DNA of 34,618 nt from Reticulitermes lucifugus (taxonomy: Eukaryota; Arthropoda; Insecta; Blattodea; Rhinotermitidae), in contig JAKCWW010000140.1 of assembly GCA_026260175.1 (NCBI GenBank), positions 84,064 to 118,681 on the forward strand, in the 5' to 3' direction. Shown one piece after another: positions 1 to 11,600 of this stretch. The translations under genes and the position numbers were made by a program. Positions within the stretch are counted from its first letter, which is position 1. Every line of letters starts with the position of its first letter. The notes under the pieces were generated by a model. That model did no database searches and was not told where the DNA came from. It saw nothing but the letters and a program-made list of their open reading frames with translations.

Positions 1-80
1 CGGGGAATTTCTTGACTAGCTGAGAACCTGTTAGCTTCTCCAGAAGGACTCTGCTCCATGGAGTTAGTTAGTTCAGATAC
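1..80 (+). mobile_element. LINE 3'-end fragment (family L, copy 1)
   Basis: The first 80 bases match the extreme 3' end of a LINE family found four more times in the window. The shared signature reads GGAATTTCTTGACTAGCTGA, followed by an AGAAGGACTCTGCTCCATGG block and a GTTA-rich end. The conceptual peptide resembles GNFLTSW...FSRRTLLHGV. Only the tail is present because the window begins inside it. Confidence 0.75.
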
Positions 81-87
81 AATTCTG

Positions 88-420
88 AATTGAGGTAGCT
101 CAGTCAGTATAGTGACTCTGCTGTGGATAGGACTGCTGAGGGATGATGGTGTGATTGTTGGCAGTGGCAAGAGAGTTTTCTCTTTTCCAAAGTGTTCAGA
201 TAGCTCTGGGGCCAAACCCAGCTTCCTGGTCAGCAGGTATTGGGGACTCTTTTCCCATGGTTAAAGTGGCTGGAGTGCAAAGCTCATCACTGCATCTACT
301 GCTGATGTCAAGGATTAATGGAGCTATCCCTCTACACCCCTATATGCTTTCATGACATGTACAGGGACAGCTTCATCTTTATTGACTGTGTGATGAGAAC
401 TAAATGCAGTGAAAGCTGGA
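88..420 (+). repeat. decayed SINE-like repeat with tRNA-like head
   Basis: The stretch starts with GGTAGCTCAGTCAGTATAGT at 94, which resembles a tRNA A box. It continues into a segment whose conceptual peptide (FSLFQSVQIALGPNPASW... and later GAIPLHPYM) resembles peptides I remember as recurring at non-genic places in insect genomes. The 66-residue reading frame at 155-355 is therefore read as repeat sequence and not as a gene. No clear B box or target-site duplication is visible. The family assignment is from memory. Confidence 0.5.
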
Positions 421-1417
421 AGGCAGGTAACTATGACACCTGTTCACTGCAAATGAACTATAACCCAATAAAAACGACTTTATTGAACCAGAGGGCACTA
501 GAAGAATAGCAAGATTGAGCATGAAACAAGGCTTAAGAATTTTTAGAATCTGTGGTTGGGTGCAAGGAAATAGTGTTACATTGGAACAAGCAGAGGAGCT
601 TAATTGAGGAAGAAGCCAACCTCTGCAGTTGATACATCCTTATTAACATTTTAATAACCTGCATTCACGTACATGAACACGTGTAAGAAAGCGCTCCTAG
701 AAATTAATTTTATATATTTAGGCAACAAGGAACTTTACTGCTTTTTTAGGATGTGCTGCATAATATTTGTTTTATTTTGCACAAAATGCCTTTATTTTAT
801 AATTTTATCTTCTGTTTCAATAATACTCATGTTTTTCACAAACCATGCACTAAAATTTAATATCCACCCCGGTAGGATAAAGGATAAATAACCTATAAAT
901 CAGCTGATCTGGACTCTTCTGCTAGTGAAAGCTGTTGGGTTACTCATAAAGTGCTTATGCAGTATTTGTCAGTGTGCATTTTTTGGATACAGTATTTGGA
1001 AGTGTTTTATGAGTGGGTATATGTATGTATGTGTAGCGCTTTATATGTGTCATCACATCCTGATTAAATGCAAGATAAAGTTCTGATACATACTTTCCTG
1101 TAGTAATATGACAAAGGTTCAGTTATCATGCTTGCTACCTGTTAAGATAAAAGTTATCACAAAGCAGCCTTAGTCATGGTCACATTCTGAGGGAACTACT
1201 TTCATTCCGTTGTGTTGTAAGAATGTACACTTAGGGACATGTAGTCAAATACTGGTACTGTTTTGGAAGGGATGTTTAGTTTCATGAGGGTACCAGTACT
1301 AGGGGTTGGAGATATGGGTGAGAGATGGTCCTCTCAAATTAATTTCCTTCACTAGTCCTTTATCATATGATAACATATTTCAACTACAACACAAGCTGAA
1401 GTGTAATGCTATATAAC
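421..1417. other. presumed intron sequence, no gene seen
   Basis: This is AT-rich, CpG-poor sequence with short chance reading frames only. It lies upstream of the first recognisable exon of the plus-strand adaptor gene, so it is most likely intron. I see no conserved motif in it. Confidence 0.5.
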
Positions 1418-1655
1418 TTCTACAGTAGAAAGAGTAGAATAGAATAGAATAGAATAGAAGTATGGGTCGGGCCCTTTATGGTCCCGATGCACGTAGGCCT
1501 TTAACAGGCCCTTTGTGCCCCTTGACCAAATCTAAGTCAGGAGCCCTGTCCTTATAATAAAGGTCCAGATCGCCCCTAGACCTAGTTCTTTGATATCTTC
1601 AGGGTATAAAAAGAAAGAACCCAGGTAGATGTGTCTTTCTACAGTAGAAAGAGTA
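1418..1655 (-). mobile_element. short retro-insertion with 19-bp target-site duplication
   Basis: A perfect 19-base direct repeat, TTCTACAGTAGAAAGAGTA, occurs at 1418-1436 and 1637-1655. It brackets a 200-bp insert (1437-1636). The insert's left end is a run of GAATA units, which on the minus strand is a TTCTA-type tail. Tail plus long duplication is the hallmark of target-primed reverse transcription, so this is a 5'-truncated LINE or a SINE on the minus strand. The body carries a short minus-strand frame (RAPDLDLVKGHKGPVKGLRA) that I cannot assign to a family. Confidence 0.8.
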
Positions 1656-2592
1656 TCACTGGTGTGACAGCAGCTTTTTCTTCTAGTTTGCTTTAGTTAT
1701 TTTATAATGAATGCATTTTTGCCACTGTCTTATGTTTTTAAGTAATTTGCAGATGTTTGTGGAAGTTCATGTGAATGTGTTAAGAGGTTTCCAAGTTTCA
1801 CACATTTTGTTTTCCTATAGTCAACAATTATAACATGTCATTGCAGACTTATGAGTTGGGAGATACTCTAGCTTTAATTAATGTAGGTTTTCTGCGTTCC
1901 ATATGGTAATAGACCTTAGAAAAAGAATATGCAACTTTGTTTAAAAATTTTATTATGACTTGTAGAATCACTTAATGTGCCTGATATCTGTATTTATTTT
2001 CAGTTGGTGTGTAATACTGGATGAAATGTTGGGTGTATGATTTCATTAACTGATGTTATTTGATTTTTGTCATCCAGGAATATGTAATTTGAAATGCTCC
2101 AGTAAAGGTTAATGACAGTATTCCAGCTGCAAATATTCTGTAATGTTGAATGAACTGGGAGGATACTTACAATGAATGGTGATTCAGTAATGATTTGATG
2201 GAAGGTAGCTGTGATCTTTTTCAGTATGCTGTCCCATGGTCTGGACAGACTGAAGGAATCTCTTTGACCTCTATCAGATAGCTGATAATGTGACAGAGAT
2301 TCAAATTGGCTACTTTGTGAGTGTTACCACTGTATCCACCTGTTACACACTTGAAGTTCGGTGTGGTAGGAGGTGTAGTGATCATGGCTTTTAATTCCTT
2401 TCAGGTGCTGGAATATCATGCTTCAGATAACTGATGATCACTCTTCCTCTACTTCATTCACCATTCACTCTCAGTCTGTTACTGTCATAATCTGTTCTGT
2501 GGTCACCTGTCATTTAAATTGAGAATTTTATGAAGCAGCCTTTATTAGGCTTTCAAATCCTAATGTTTTACTATAAATTATCTTAATTTTAG
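1656..2592. other. intron ending at the exon at 2593
   Basis: AT-rich intron sequence that ends in the splice acceptor CTTAATTTTAG just before 2593. The upstream exons that should encode the first SH3 domain and most of the second are not found here. No SH3 tryptophan pair is encoded in this stretch. Confidence 0.6.
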
Positions 2593-2686
2593 ATTGGTGT
2601 ATTTCCATCCAACTTTGTGGAAGAAATTGTAGCTACACGAACAGCAGGAACTCGTAAACCAAGAACCATTAGCCGTGAAGAAACAA
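2593..2686 (+). CDS. cindr: exon 1 in window: C-terminal end of SH3-B
   Basis: The exon encodes [12 protein letters not shown], the last two beta strands and 3-10 turn of an SH3 domain, followed by a basic linker (TRKPR). The PSN version of the turn matches SH3-B of CIN85 (MFPSNF) better than SH3-A or SH3-C (FPDNF). The acceptor is TTTTAG and the donor is A|GTAAGT. It ends in phase 1. Confidence 0.92.
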
Positions 2687-5600
2687 GTAAGTTTATCATG
2701 TTTCTTCTTGAACTGCTGGTTTTTTGCACTGATTTTAAAGTTTATATTTAGATAAAGGAAGGTGTAACAAGTAGCATTGTATTTGTGTAGATACTTTGCG
2801 TGGTTAGTTGCTGGCCTATCACTTAAGTGGGTTTGGGATAGATCCCAGGCCACTTCATGTGGGTTAGGATAGAGCCCAGGCCAGGTCGTGTGCGATTTGT
2901 GGAAGACAAAGTGACAGATTTTTCTCTGAGTTCTTTATTTTCCCTGTCAGTATCATTCTGTGTGTGCTCAGTACTCATTCATTCATCACCAACACTACAT
3001 AATCTTAGCAGATTAGAGCATCGTTAATTAACACATTTAAAAAAGTACTGTGCAGAGTTGTACCTTTACTCCAGCATAGCATGGACAGCTTTGTTCCCTT
3101 TTACAGAGTGCTGCTGTTATAACTTCTGCTTTCTTTAACAGTACCTCTTTATGTGAACAGTCTAGCAACCTTGTCTCTGCATCTGTCTGTCTGTCCATCT
3201 ATCTATCTGTCTATATATCTATCTATCTACCTATTTATCTGTCCATCCATCTGTATATTTGTCCATGTATCCACCTATCTGTCCATCTATTCGTCTGGCT
3301 GTCTGTCTGTCCATCTATCTATCTATCTGTCCATCCATCTGTATATTTGTCCGTGTATCCACCTATCTGTCCATCTATTCATCTGGCTGTTTATCTATCT
3401 ACCCCCCCTCTCTCTCTCTCTCTCTTCGCAAGGCTCCTTGTCCTCAGTTTCCCATATTCAGAAGGTTTTCTTCTGTGATAGGTGATGGTTGAAGTGGGTA
3501 AAGAAAACGTCTGTGTTGGATTCGGCCGGAGTTTGAAGTTCAGACTTTGTGATAGCAGTGACTTAAAACCTCTATACTGCTAGTAGTTCACCTTGTAGGT
3601 ACATATGAGTCTGTATGTGTGTGTCTGTGTGTTTTGGTACATTGAACTTCCATGTAAAGTTCATAGCACGGTACCTAAAATTTAATTTTGAAACGTGGAT
3701 TGTGGTTGTTGCTGAAGTGTATACAGGTTTGAACCTTACTGACATCGTTGGCATAATTATAATTAATGTTGCCATCATCATCATCATCACCACCACCACC
3801 ACCGTCATCAGTAGCACTACAGCCCATAATAAGCCTTGGCTTTCTGTAGAACCTTCTTCCACGCCTGTCTGTCCCTGGCAACCATCCACCATCTTTGGAT
3901 CTCCAACTTCCTCAAATCTTCACCGCACCATCCATCTATCCACCCACCAAAGTGTAGGTCTCCCCACTCACCTACTTCCTTTGAGTTTGGAATCCATGAT
4001 TCTTCTGAGTATTTCATTATTGCCCATTCGTTGTAGGTGCTGTGCCCATCATAGCCTTGCAGCTTTAATTGTGACCAGTAAACCTTTTACAGTTCTTGAT
4101 TGTTCCTTCTCCTTTTTCTTGCACTGGACCATGTATTTTACATTAAATTTTTCTTTCAAAAGAGATGTTGCAATAGTTGCTATAATTATGATCTTCAGTG
4201 GCACTCGTACTTTGTTTGACTTGTTCATTTACTGTGTTTCGATTGGTGGTTGACCTTGCACAGGTGAAAGTGACGGTGAACTCTCCACTTCAGTTTCAAG
4301 TCCAGATTCCAGTCAAGTGTTAGATTCAGTTGGTAAACCTGAGCAAGATTCAGAGGCACCAGTATTGCCACCAAAACCTGGTAATTTAGATGACAAGAAA
4401 AGTAAACTGTAGAAGCTTTGCATGTTAATTCTGTATGAGCATGCTGTTAGTGAGGGAAATAATTCTTGATTGCCCAGAAAGATTACATCTTATATTGATC
4501 GAGTTTAGTTTTTTTTTAAACAAAAGTGGAAAGGTGTATGTCAGTTGGAAGATACATATTGTTCATATACATTATTTTTGAGTTTGCATGCTGCATTGTC
4601 CAGGATGTTTTTCGTTCCTCCCTGCGCAGCTGAAAATTTTTGCATTTTTAGGTAATCACATGACATATACCACATGGCATAAAGTCATAAATTATTTTTC
4701 CTTGAATTTTGTTAAATGTGCAGAGAAGTCGTAAATGTTTTTAGAAATCTGTTATGAAGCATTCTGGTAGCATACAGCGTCTTAACATTGAGACATCGAA
4801 TACACTGATTGTAACTTTGACAGTTGTAGACGAATGTGTGTACGTTCAGGTGCTGTATCTTGCCTGATTGCATCACAGTATGTTGCCAAAATAGTCAAGA
4901 TCATTTGATCTTCTGTGTACATCCAATTAAAAAAAAATATTTTCAAATTGAACTTTTATAGTTTGTGTACAAAGCTATAATTTTCCCTGTAGTTTTGTAT
5001 GGGTGTGAAACATGATGTTTCACATGAAAGGAAGGATCTTGACTGAGTGTATTTGAGAAAAGGATGCTGAGGGGAATATTTGGACCTAAGAAAGGAGAGG
5101 TGACAGAAGTTGGAGAAAATTGCATGAGGAGTTTCATAATTGTTACTCGATGTGAATATTATTAGAATGAGCAAATCGAGAAGAAGTGGGTGGAGCATGT
5201 AGCCTGCATGGAAGAGAAGATTTTGTAGGAAAATGTGAAGCAAAGATGCTACTTTGAAGATACAAACATAAGTTTGAGGATAATATTAAAATTGATGTTG
5301 AGATGGGATGGGGAGTTGTGGACCTGTGGACTGAATTTGTCTGGCTGTGAATAGGGACCAGTGGTTTGCTGTTGTGAACATTGTAAGGAATTGTTGGGTT
5401 GCATGATATGGATGAATTTCTTGACTGGTTTAACAGCAGCTTCTAAACAGGCACTGTACTCCATGGGAGTAGGCAGTTGGATTTTAATGAGATTTGAACA
5501 CCAAGATGTTGCAAAATGACTACTGGGGATCCCAAGAAAGAGACTTAGTGACCAAGGTGGAAAGATGTTTAAAGGTATTAGGGAACATATACAAGAGAAG

Positions 5601-8600
5601 TCCTTATGGGAGGGTAAAACAGGGTGGAGTATGTTCATCATAAAATGATGGAAACATTACTGCATGGTAATGATGATCTAATTAATACAGTGACTGTTTA
5701 TGCTAATCCTGAGTCAGATTTATATCAGGTGAGATTTGAATTATGAAGATCTTACCTTGTAAAGTGTTATGAAAAAGCTGTCTAGACTAGTGTTTGATTG
5801 TTTTGTGTGTTCCATGTCAGTGAAGGAAATGTGCCGAGTGCTGTTTCCTTATGAGGCAGCCAATGAAGATGAGTTAACGCTGAAGGAAGGTGAGCTCATT
5901 ACACTACTGAGTCGAGAAGTGGCTGACCAGGGTTGGTGGCGAGGCGAGCTCAGAGGCAAGGTTGGGGTATTCCCAGACAACTTTGTGGAAGTTGTTCAGC
6001 AGGACGAGGTGAGTGAATTTGCATGTCATTAGTCCCTCAGAGCATAAAGCGTACGCAGCCCATTTCATTTGGGTGTGCACCCAGCTAATTTTATTTTTCG
6101 TTTTTTTTTTAAGGCAAACATTTATTGAATAATCAGTCATAAAGGACATTATTTTTATTCAGCAAACAAACTAAAGAAAGTAAAACGTAATTTTTTTAAT
6201 TAACAACTAAACTATACTTAAAAATGCAAATGATACACAAAGGACCAAGTTTTTGCTGTTTTTTAGGCATTAGGCTGTGCCTTGTGTAACTGGGGTGTCC
6301 TGACGCACGCTGATGTGACCAGGCACCCTGCAATTCATACCTATGCCTCTGAGGGCAGAAATCACTTGTTAGTAATTACAACCTAAAGGATATAACACAT
6401 GAATGTGATACAGTATGTGGAAAAGTACCACTGTAGTATGAATAACAGAAGGGGAGCTTTTTTATTTTCATGAGCAGCTGATGTATTACGTATTGATGCT
6501 TACGTTACGTAATAATGCTGTTTCAACTGCAGAAGTTATATAACACTGAGAGAGAAAGGCAATTATAAATGGTGAACAGGTAAGAATTCAGAAGGCAGCA
6601 GTCATGACCTGTGTCAGGGTACAGTCCCAGGGTTTTCCTGAAGATATTATGAAAAATCTCAGGGAGTATAGCAGGTAACCATGCTGGGATTAGAACCAGG
6701 TACCTACCAGACAAATTCAGAGCATTATTACTACATTGAACAATTCCATATATATTATTTGTAATATGTTTTTGAAGCAGTTTATTGATTGCCTTTGCAT
6801 TCAGGAGTTGGGTGTTTGGATTGTGGCATCATGTCCTCCCTCACCTCTGAATATTTTTGTTATGGTATATATCTGATGTTTCTGAAGGTGTGGTGCTTCT
6901 GCACTGTGCAGGATGTTTGAAAAGCTGCATATTCTCAGGCATTGTTTAGGGTGAGAAAACTAATGGAATGGGCTCGACAGACTTGGGATTTCTTTCTGCT
7001 TCTTTTTTGTGGAACCTTATCAAGGCATGAGTATTGTCACAGATGATCAGTATGGATCAGGATGTTACTGCATATTTGTGAACATGTCACCAAAGGATGT
7101 GCTAGCATCATAACCATATGCTTTGATCAGTCCTAGACATCCTGACATGTGTTGAACGTATTCAACTGGTGATACTGTAGTATGTGACTTCCCGTACCTT
7201 GAGGTTTCAGTTCCTGTATGATGTGATGCTCTGTCACTGGATGTTTGTGTTCTTAAGTTTTGAGACAATGTGATTGTCTCATCTTTAAGGTTTGAAAGGC
7301 CCAAGAGGATTACCATACCTTTCAGATGAAATAAGTGTATACCTTCAACAGGATGATAGAAATCTATGCCAAAACAAAAGGAACAAAACAAGACAAACAA
7401 ACAAACACGTCATGCCATTTGTCCTTGGTGACCCAGTATCATTCCAACCCTGTAACCTGTTAGTGCTGAAATTCTTCTATACTCAACGCACAGTGTGATG
7501 CTGAAAAAATTGATTGTCCACTGAAGTTGCTGGCCAAGAAGGTGCAAAGTAATGGGCAGCCTTTTAAATGCCAGCTCTTTTGCAGAGTACACTGAGCACT
7601 TAATTCCGCCAAGTTACGCCAGTGTTCTTGTGTAAGTGCTGTCGTGTGTTGTGTGTAACATGGTGATTCTGTACTGGGTGCATTTTTATGATGGCTAGGT
7701 TTCCCTTTTTTTGTGAATATGAATTAATTTGTTACAGGAATGGTCTTCCAGCATGACATATGCTACTGGAAGTAAAATATTCATGTAGTTTATTGTAAGA
7801 CCTTGTAAGGTTGAAGAGACATACTGCTGCACAGTTTTAGGCAGTTCAACAGTTTTGGACTTGTGAAGCAGTTTTGAGGGACACAGTTCCCATTTGTTTG
7901 TAAGAAGGCTTTGTAAATCTGACTTTATGTATTTTTCAGATGAAAATAGTTGTTCATACTGTAAGCAGTATAAAAATTAAAATTTTGTTTTCTTGCTGCT
8001 GCCTTTGAGTAGCCATACTTTTTGTATTCAGGTGGAAACATTAACATTGGGATGTACCTTACACAAAAGTACATGTGACTTAATTGTTCAATTATCAACT
8101 TGCTTCTGATGTTAATGCAGAAAAATCTGTATTAGCCTTTATCTCACCAGGTTGGCGTTTAACTTTTAGCGCATGGCATATGAGAATCATCAGGATTATT
8201 TGAACACAAAAAAAGATGAATTATGAAATAAATGGCATTTTGTGGAAAATAAAACAGATTATTCAGCATGTCTTAAAATGCAGTGAATTTCATTGTTGCC
8301 TGAATATGTATAATTAATTTTAGTGGTGTTTTTTTTAGGTGTGTTTGCATATGCATATGCAGGTGTTTTAAAGTTTAACTGATGCAATGTAAAGTTTAAG
8401 TTGTTGCTAAATTTGACAACAGTGCAAATTATTTGACCTTATAAACTAACAAGTCACATGTTTTGATTGCTATTGCCAGTTTGTTTATTCACAGCAGCAA
8501 CACACGAAACCCGATCGACCGCCAGTCAAGTCACAGTTGGTGACTACAAACCGAGCACGGGACAGTATCACAAAACCTGCAGTGGCAATACCTGCGGCTG

Positions 8601-11600
8601 GTACAACGAAAGGAAAGGCGGTCTCTCAACATAGGTTATCAGATAGGGTGCTGAAAGCAGGTGAGTGCCGCTGCATGGTATGCTGTTCTGGACGGGTCTG
8701 CTGCATTGATAAGATCCACAATTGATCTAAACACGTGACAGTACATTTAATGTCCACGTTGTCTTTCATATGCAAGATTGGAGGTTCTTGCTGTGGTGAT
8801 GATGAAGTTGAAGACACTGTGATCCTCCAACAAGTCGGTATTTGCTTAGCAGTCTACATGACATAGCATATCACAAGACTGAATCGCATGTCACTTGTAA
8901 TTTAGATGTGTCTTCTCTTGATTTCTGTAACTTTCATATTGCCTAAGTACAGATGTGTCTACAACACTATATATATATGCAGTTTTTCGCAGTGTTATAT
9001 TTTTATAACTGATACATAATTGAATGAAACAAGAACAGAAGTGAATTTTCGCTGACAAAGTTGCACATGTTTACCCCTTGTAATGGGAGCAAATACTGAG
9101 ACAGCAGTGACACTCTGTCTTGGCCTAAACACAGTCAAGTATTTCAGCTGGTGTAGTGTCAACATCTGCCACAGACCTATGTTTTAAGATGTTAAAAGGC
9201 TTGTGATGATGGTATGTTACTTACGTGGCATATGTTTGACTTGTTCTGTGTCTAGTTGTTGTGCAGACACTTCAGATGCAGAGTCAGCTTCCAAAACGCA
9301 TGTTTTTTTAACAAAAAGAAGACAATAGACAAAATATATGTCACCTGTGTTTTAAAGTGTCAAAAGATCAATGAACTTGGCCTTGGTTGTCTATCGACAT
9401 CTTTGTAGAATGTTTAAGTATATTGATTGCAGACCAAGTTTGTCGATCTTTTGACTCCGCCCGCTAACTGTATTGGCTTGCATTCCATCTTGAACCCCAG
9501 CCAGATACAGGTGTATATACCGGACAGCAGGGCATCAGGCTATTAGTAGCACCCTGAAGATTGGGATAGAGTCAGTCCCAGAAATGTCAGAACATTTTTA
9601 CACTTTGATGCGGCTATCTGCCCGAGAAGATATTTTTGCATTTTGTCTTTCTTGTTCAGTGTGTAAGGCCCTACCTTCATTGTTTCAGCTGTTCACTTCT
9701 TGTGCTCGTTTTTCTCTTTTAGTGTTATATTTGGCTTCTAGAATAACTGTAAAATGTTGGATGTAGTGCATGTCACATTATGGATGGTGTCTGTCAGTCA
9801 CAAACTGGAGCACACTGGGCAAACAAAAATATGTTATAAGACTTTGATGGCTTCATGTATTACGGGCATGCCATGAGTACGCAACAAGTGTTTGTAGATT
9901 TTATGTTAGTCTCACCGTGCATTTTACGATTCAATGTTTAAAATACCAACAGAATGCATTTCACTTTCACAGTACACAACACGGAACAAACACGACAGAA
10001 CAACGCAGAACAGTACACAACAAGGAACAAACACGACAGAACAATGCAGGTTATATTTACTAAAGACTCCACCATAGTATACACACCCAAGAACCAAAAT
10101 AATCAGAGGTGTGGAATAACTCAGTGACCTATTTTACTACAATTTGTTATTATGACACAAAATTCAACGAAATTTAAGGATTTTAAACAACATTTTATAT
10201 GTTTTAAACTCTGATTTTACAGTGATTGTAATAACTTGTATTAACATTGGATGTGATACAACGTAGTTTTGTTCCCCCTGAGGATGGTTTTACGTAAAAA
10301 CCGAGACATATGTAGGGGTTAATCAACACATATTAAAGTGAAAGTGAAGTGCATTCTGTTGGTTTTTTAAACATTGAAGTGTTTGTAGGTGGGATTGGAG
10401 AGTGACTGCACATGTGCACCACACCGTTATTGAACACTCTTCCTGTCTCACAGACATAGTTTATGTCTGATTTGGTTCACCTGTAGTGCAAGTAAGTGGA
10501 CTGATGTTTTCGGAGTACAGTGTAGCGTAAAGTTCCTCCTTCCCACCTATCCAGGTTTAGTGACTTGTCGTGGCTTGTTCATAGTATGTGGGTAGCAAGG
10601 AACCCTGCATTGTTACTGCAGTTTACTGTCATACCTCATATTTGTCATTTGTTCAGATGAGCGTCCAAGTTCTGCAGGTTCTGCAATTCGTTCACTTCTT
10701 GGCAAGAAATCTTCATTACCCCCTCCAACAGTAAAGAAACCACAGCAAGTTGGATCATCGAACCTCATTTCTACACCGATGACCAAACATAATGCGACTG
10801 TTGAGCAGTGGCTAATGCGTGACGCTGTGGATGGAGCTGGACCAAGCAGACCAGTCCATAAAACTTCTCCACAAGGGCTCATAGAATTTGATAGTGTAGA
10901 AAGAAGTGAGATGCTAAAACACCCAACAGCAAACAGGGTGAAAGCACCTCGTCGCAGGCTTCCCTCTGTATTGCACAACAAAGATGCAGTAAGTGTTGAG
11001 AACTTTGTTGTCAAAATTGGCACTTTACATTGCCATATTGATCTTAGTAATTTTTTTTATTGGTAGTGTGATTGGAGAGTAGTATTGGACATTGTGGTTA
11101 AGTGGTTATCACTCCTGGTTCATGTCTGGGGGATTCCAGTTTCAAGTCTTGGCCCAGAGGCCAGCTGTCCTGAATGAGACTTTCCATAGTATGCTCAGTC
11201 TTTCCAAGTAGTTGTGCAGGATAAAACCTCAGATTGAGCTGTAACTACTTCTTTCCACATTATTTCCAGTTATTGCCCAATCATTCTATCATGTTGTGCT
11301 ATATAATCTGTGCTGTTGATAGTATCATTAAACAAAATATTACTGAAGAGTAAGTATGCTCATCTGAAGGTAACAGCAGGAATAGTTACGTGTATGTTCT
11401 TGCCATTGCCAGAATAGAGGTTCACATTATAGTGTAAGAATTGCTGATAGAGCCTTTACAAAGTGTCAAAGATCAAGTATCTGGGAATGGCAGTAATAGA
11501 GAAATTATGTATAATATATATAAAATGTAACTTTTCTGTTTCTTACCGTGGACCTAATAGGGAACACGACTATTATTAAAGATTTAGTGCTTGTAGATTG

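Larger units (their letters stand above)
2687..4263 (+). other. cindr: intron with SINE and satellite repeats
   Basis: 1577-bp intron from GTAAGT to CTTGCACAG. It carries a SINE-B copy (about 2800-3040), a CTAT/CTGT minisatellite (3180-3425) and a CAT/CAC microsatellite (3772-3810). The long reading frames at 3153-3485 and 3615-4253 come from this simple sequence and have no coding signature. Confidence 0.85.
9930..10378. mobile_element. element with about 40-bp inverted termini, internal tandem repeat and hammerhead-like motif
   Basis: TCAATGTTTAAAATACCAAC at 9931 plus the following 19 bases recurs inverted at 10337-10377 with only a few mismatches. Inside the left arm are two 41-bp tandem units (9971-10011 and 10012-10050). 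Next to the right arm is the best hammerhead-like motif (10274-10318). AAGTGTTTGTAG occurs at 9886-9897 and 10377-10388 and could be a target-site duplication if 33 extra bases at the left belong to the element. It could also be two inverted copies of one retroelement tail. No coding capacity is present. Confidence 0.6.
8661..10656 (+). other. cindr: intron with an inverted-repeat element
   Basis: 1996-bp intron from GTGAGT to TTTGTTCAG. It contains a hammerhead-like module at 9554-9588 and an inverted-repeat element at 9930-10378. The rest is AT-rich and featureless. Confidence 0.8.

Noticed and set aside
155..509. Two overlapping plus-strand frames at the window start
   Set aside because: They lie in a SINE-like repeat whose peptide recurs in non-genic insect DNA; there is no start context, splice pattern or domain.
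3180..3425. Possible CRISPR-like array
   Set aside because: Units are contiguous tetranucleotides without unique spacers, in a eukaryotic intron.
3153..3492. 110-residue and 77-residue frames rich in Leu, Ser, Ile and Cys
   Set aside because: They are translations of the CTAT/CTGT minisatellite, an effect of simple sequence.
3615..4253. 212-residue plus-strand frame, the longest uninterrupted one in the window
   Set aside because: It starts in intron sequence and runs through the CAT/CAC microsatellite; composition is low complexity, no domain is visible, and the adaptor exon follows in a separate splice context.
10613..11023. 136-residue minus-strand frame
   Set aside because: It is antisense to the CPI exon, whose sense frame has family homology and splice sites.
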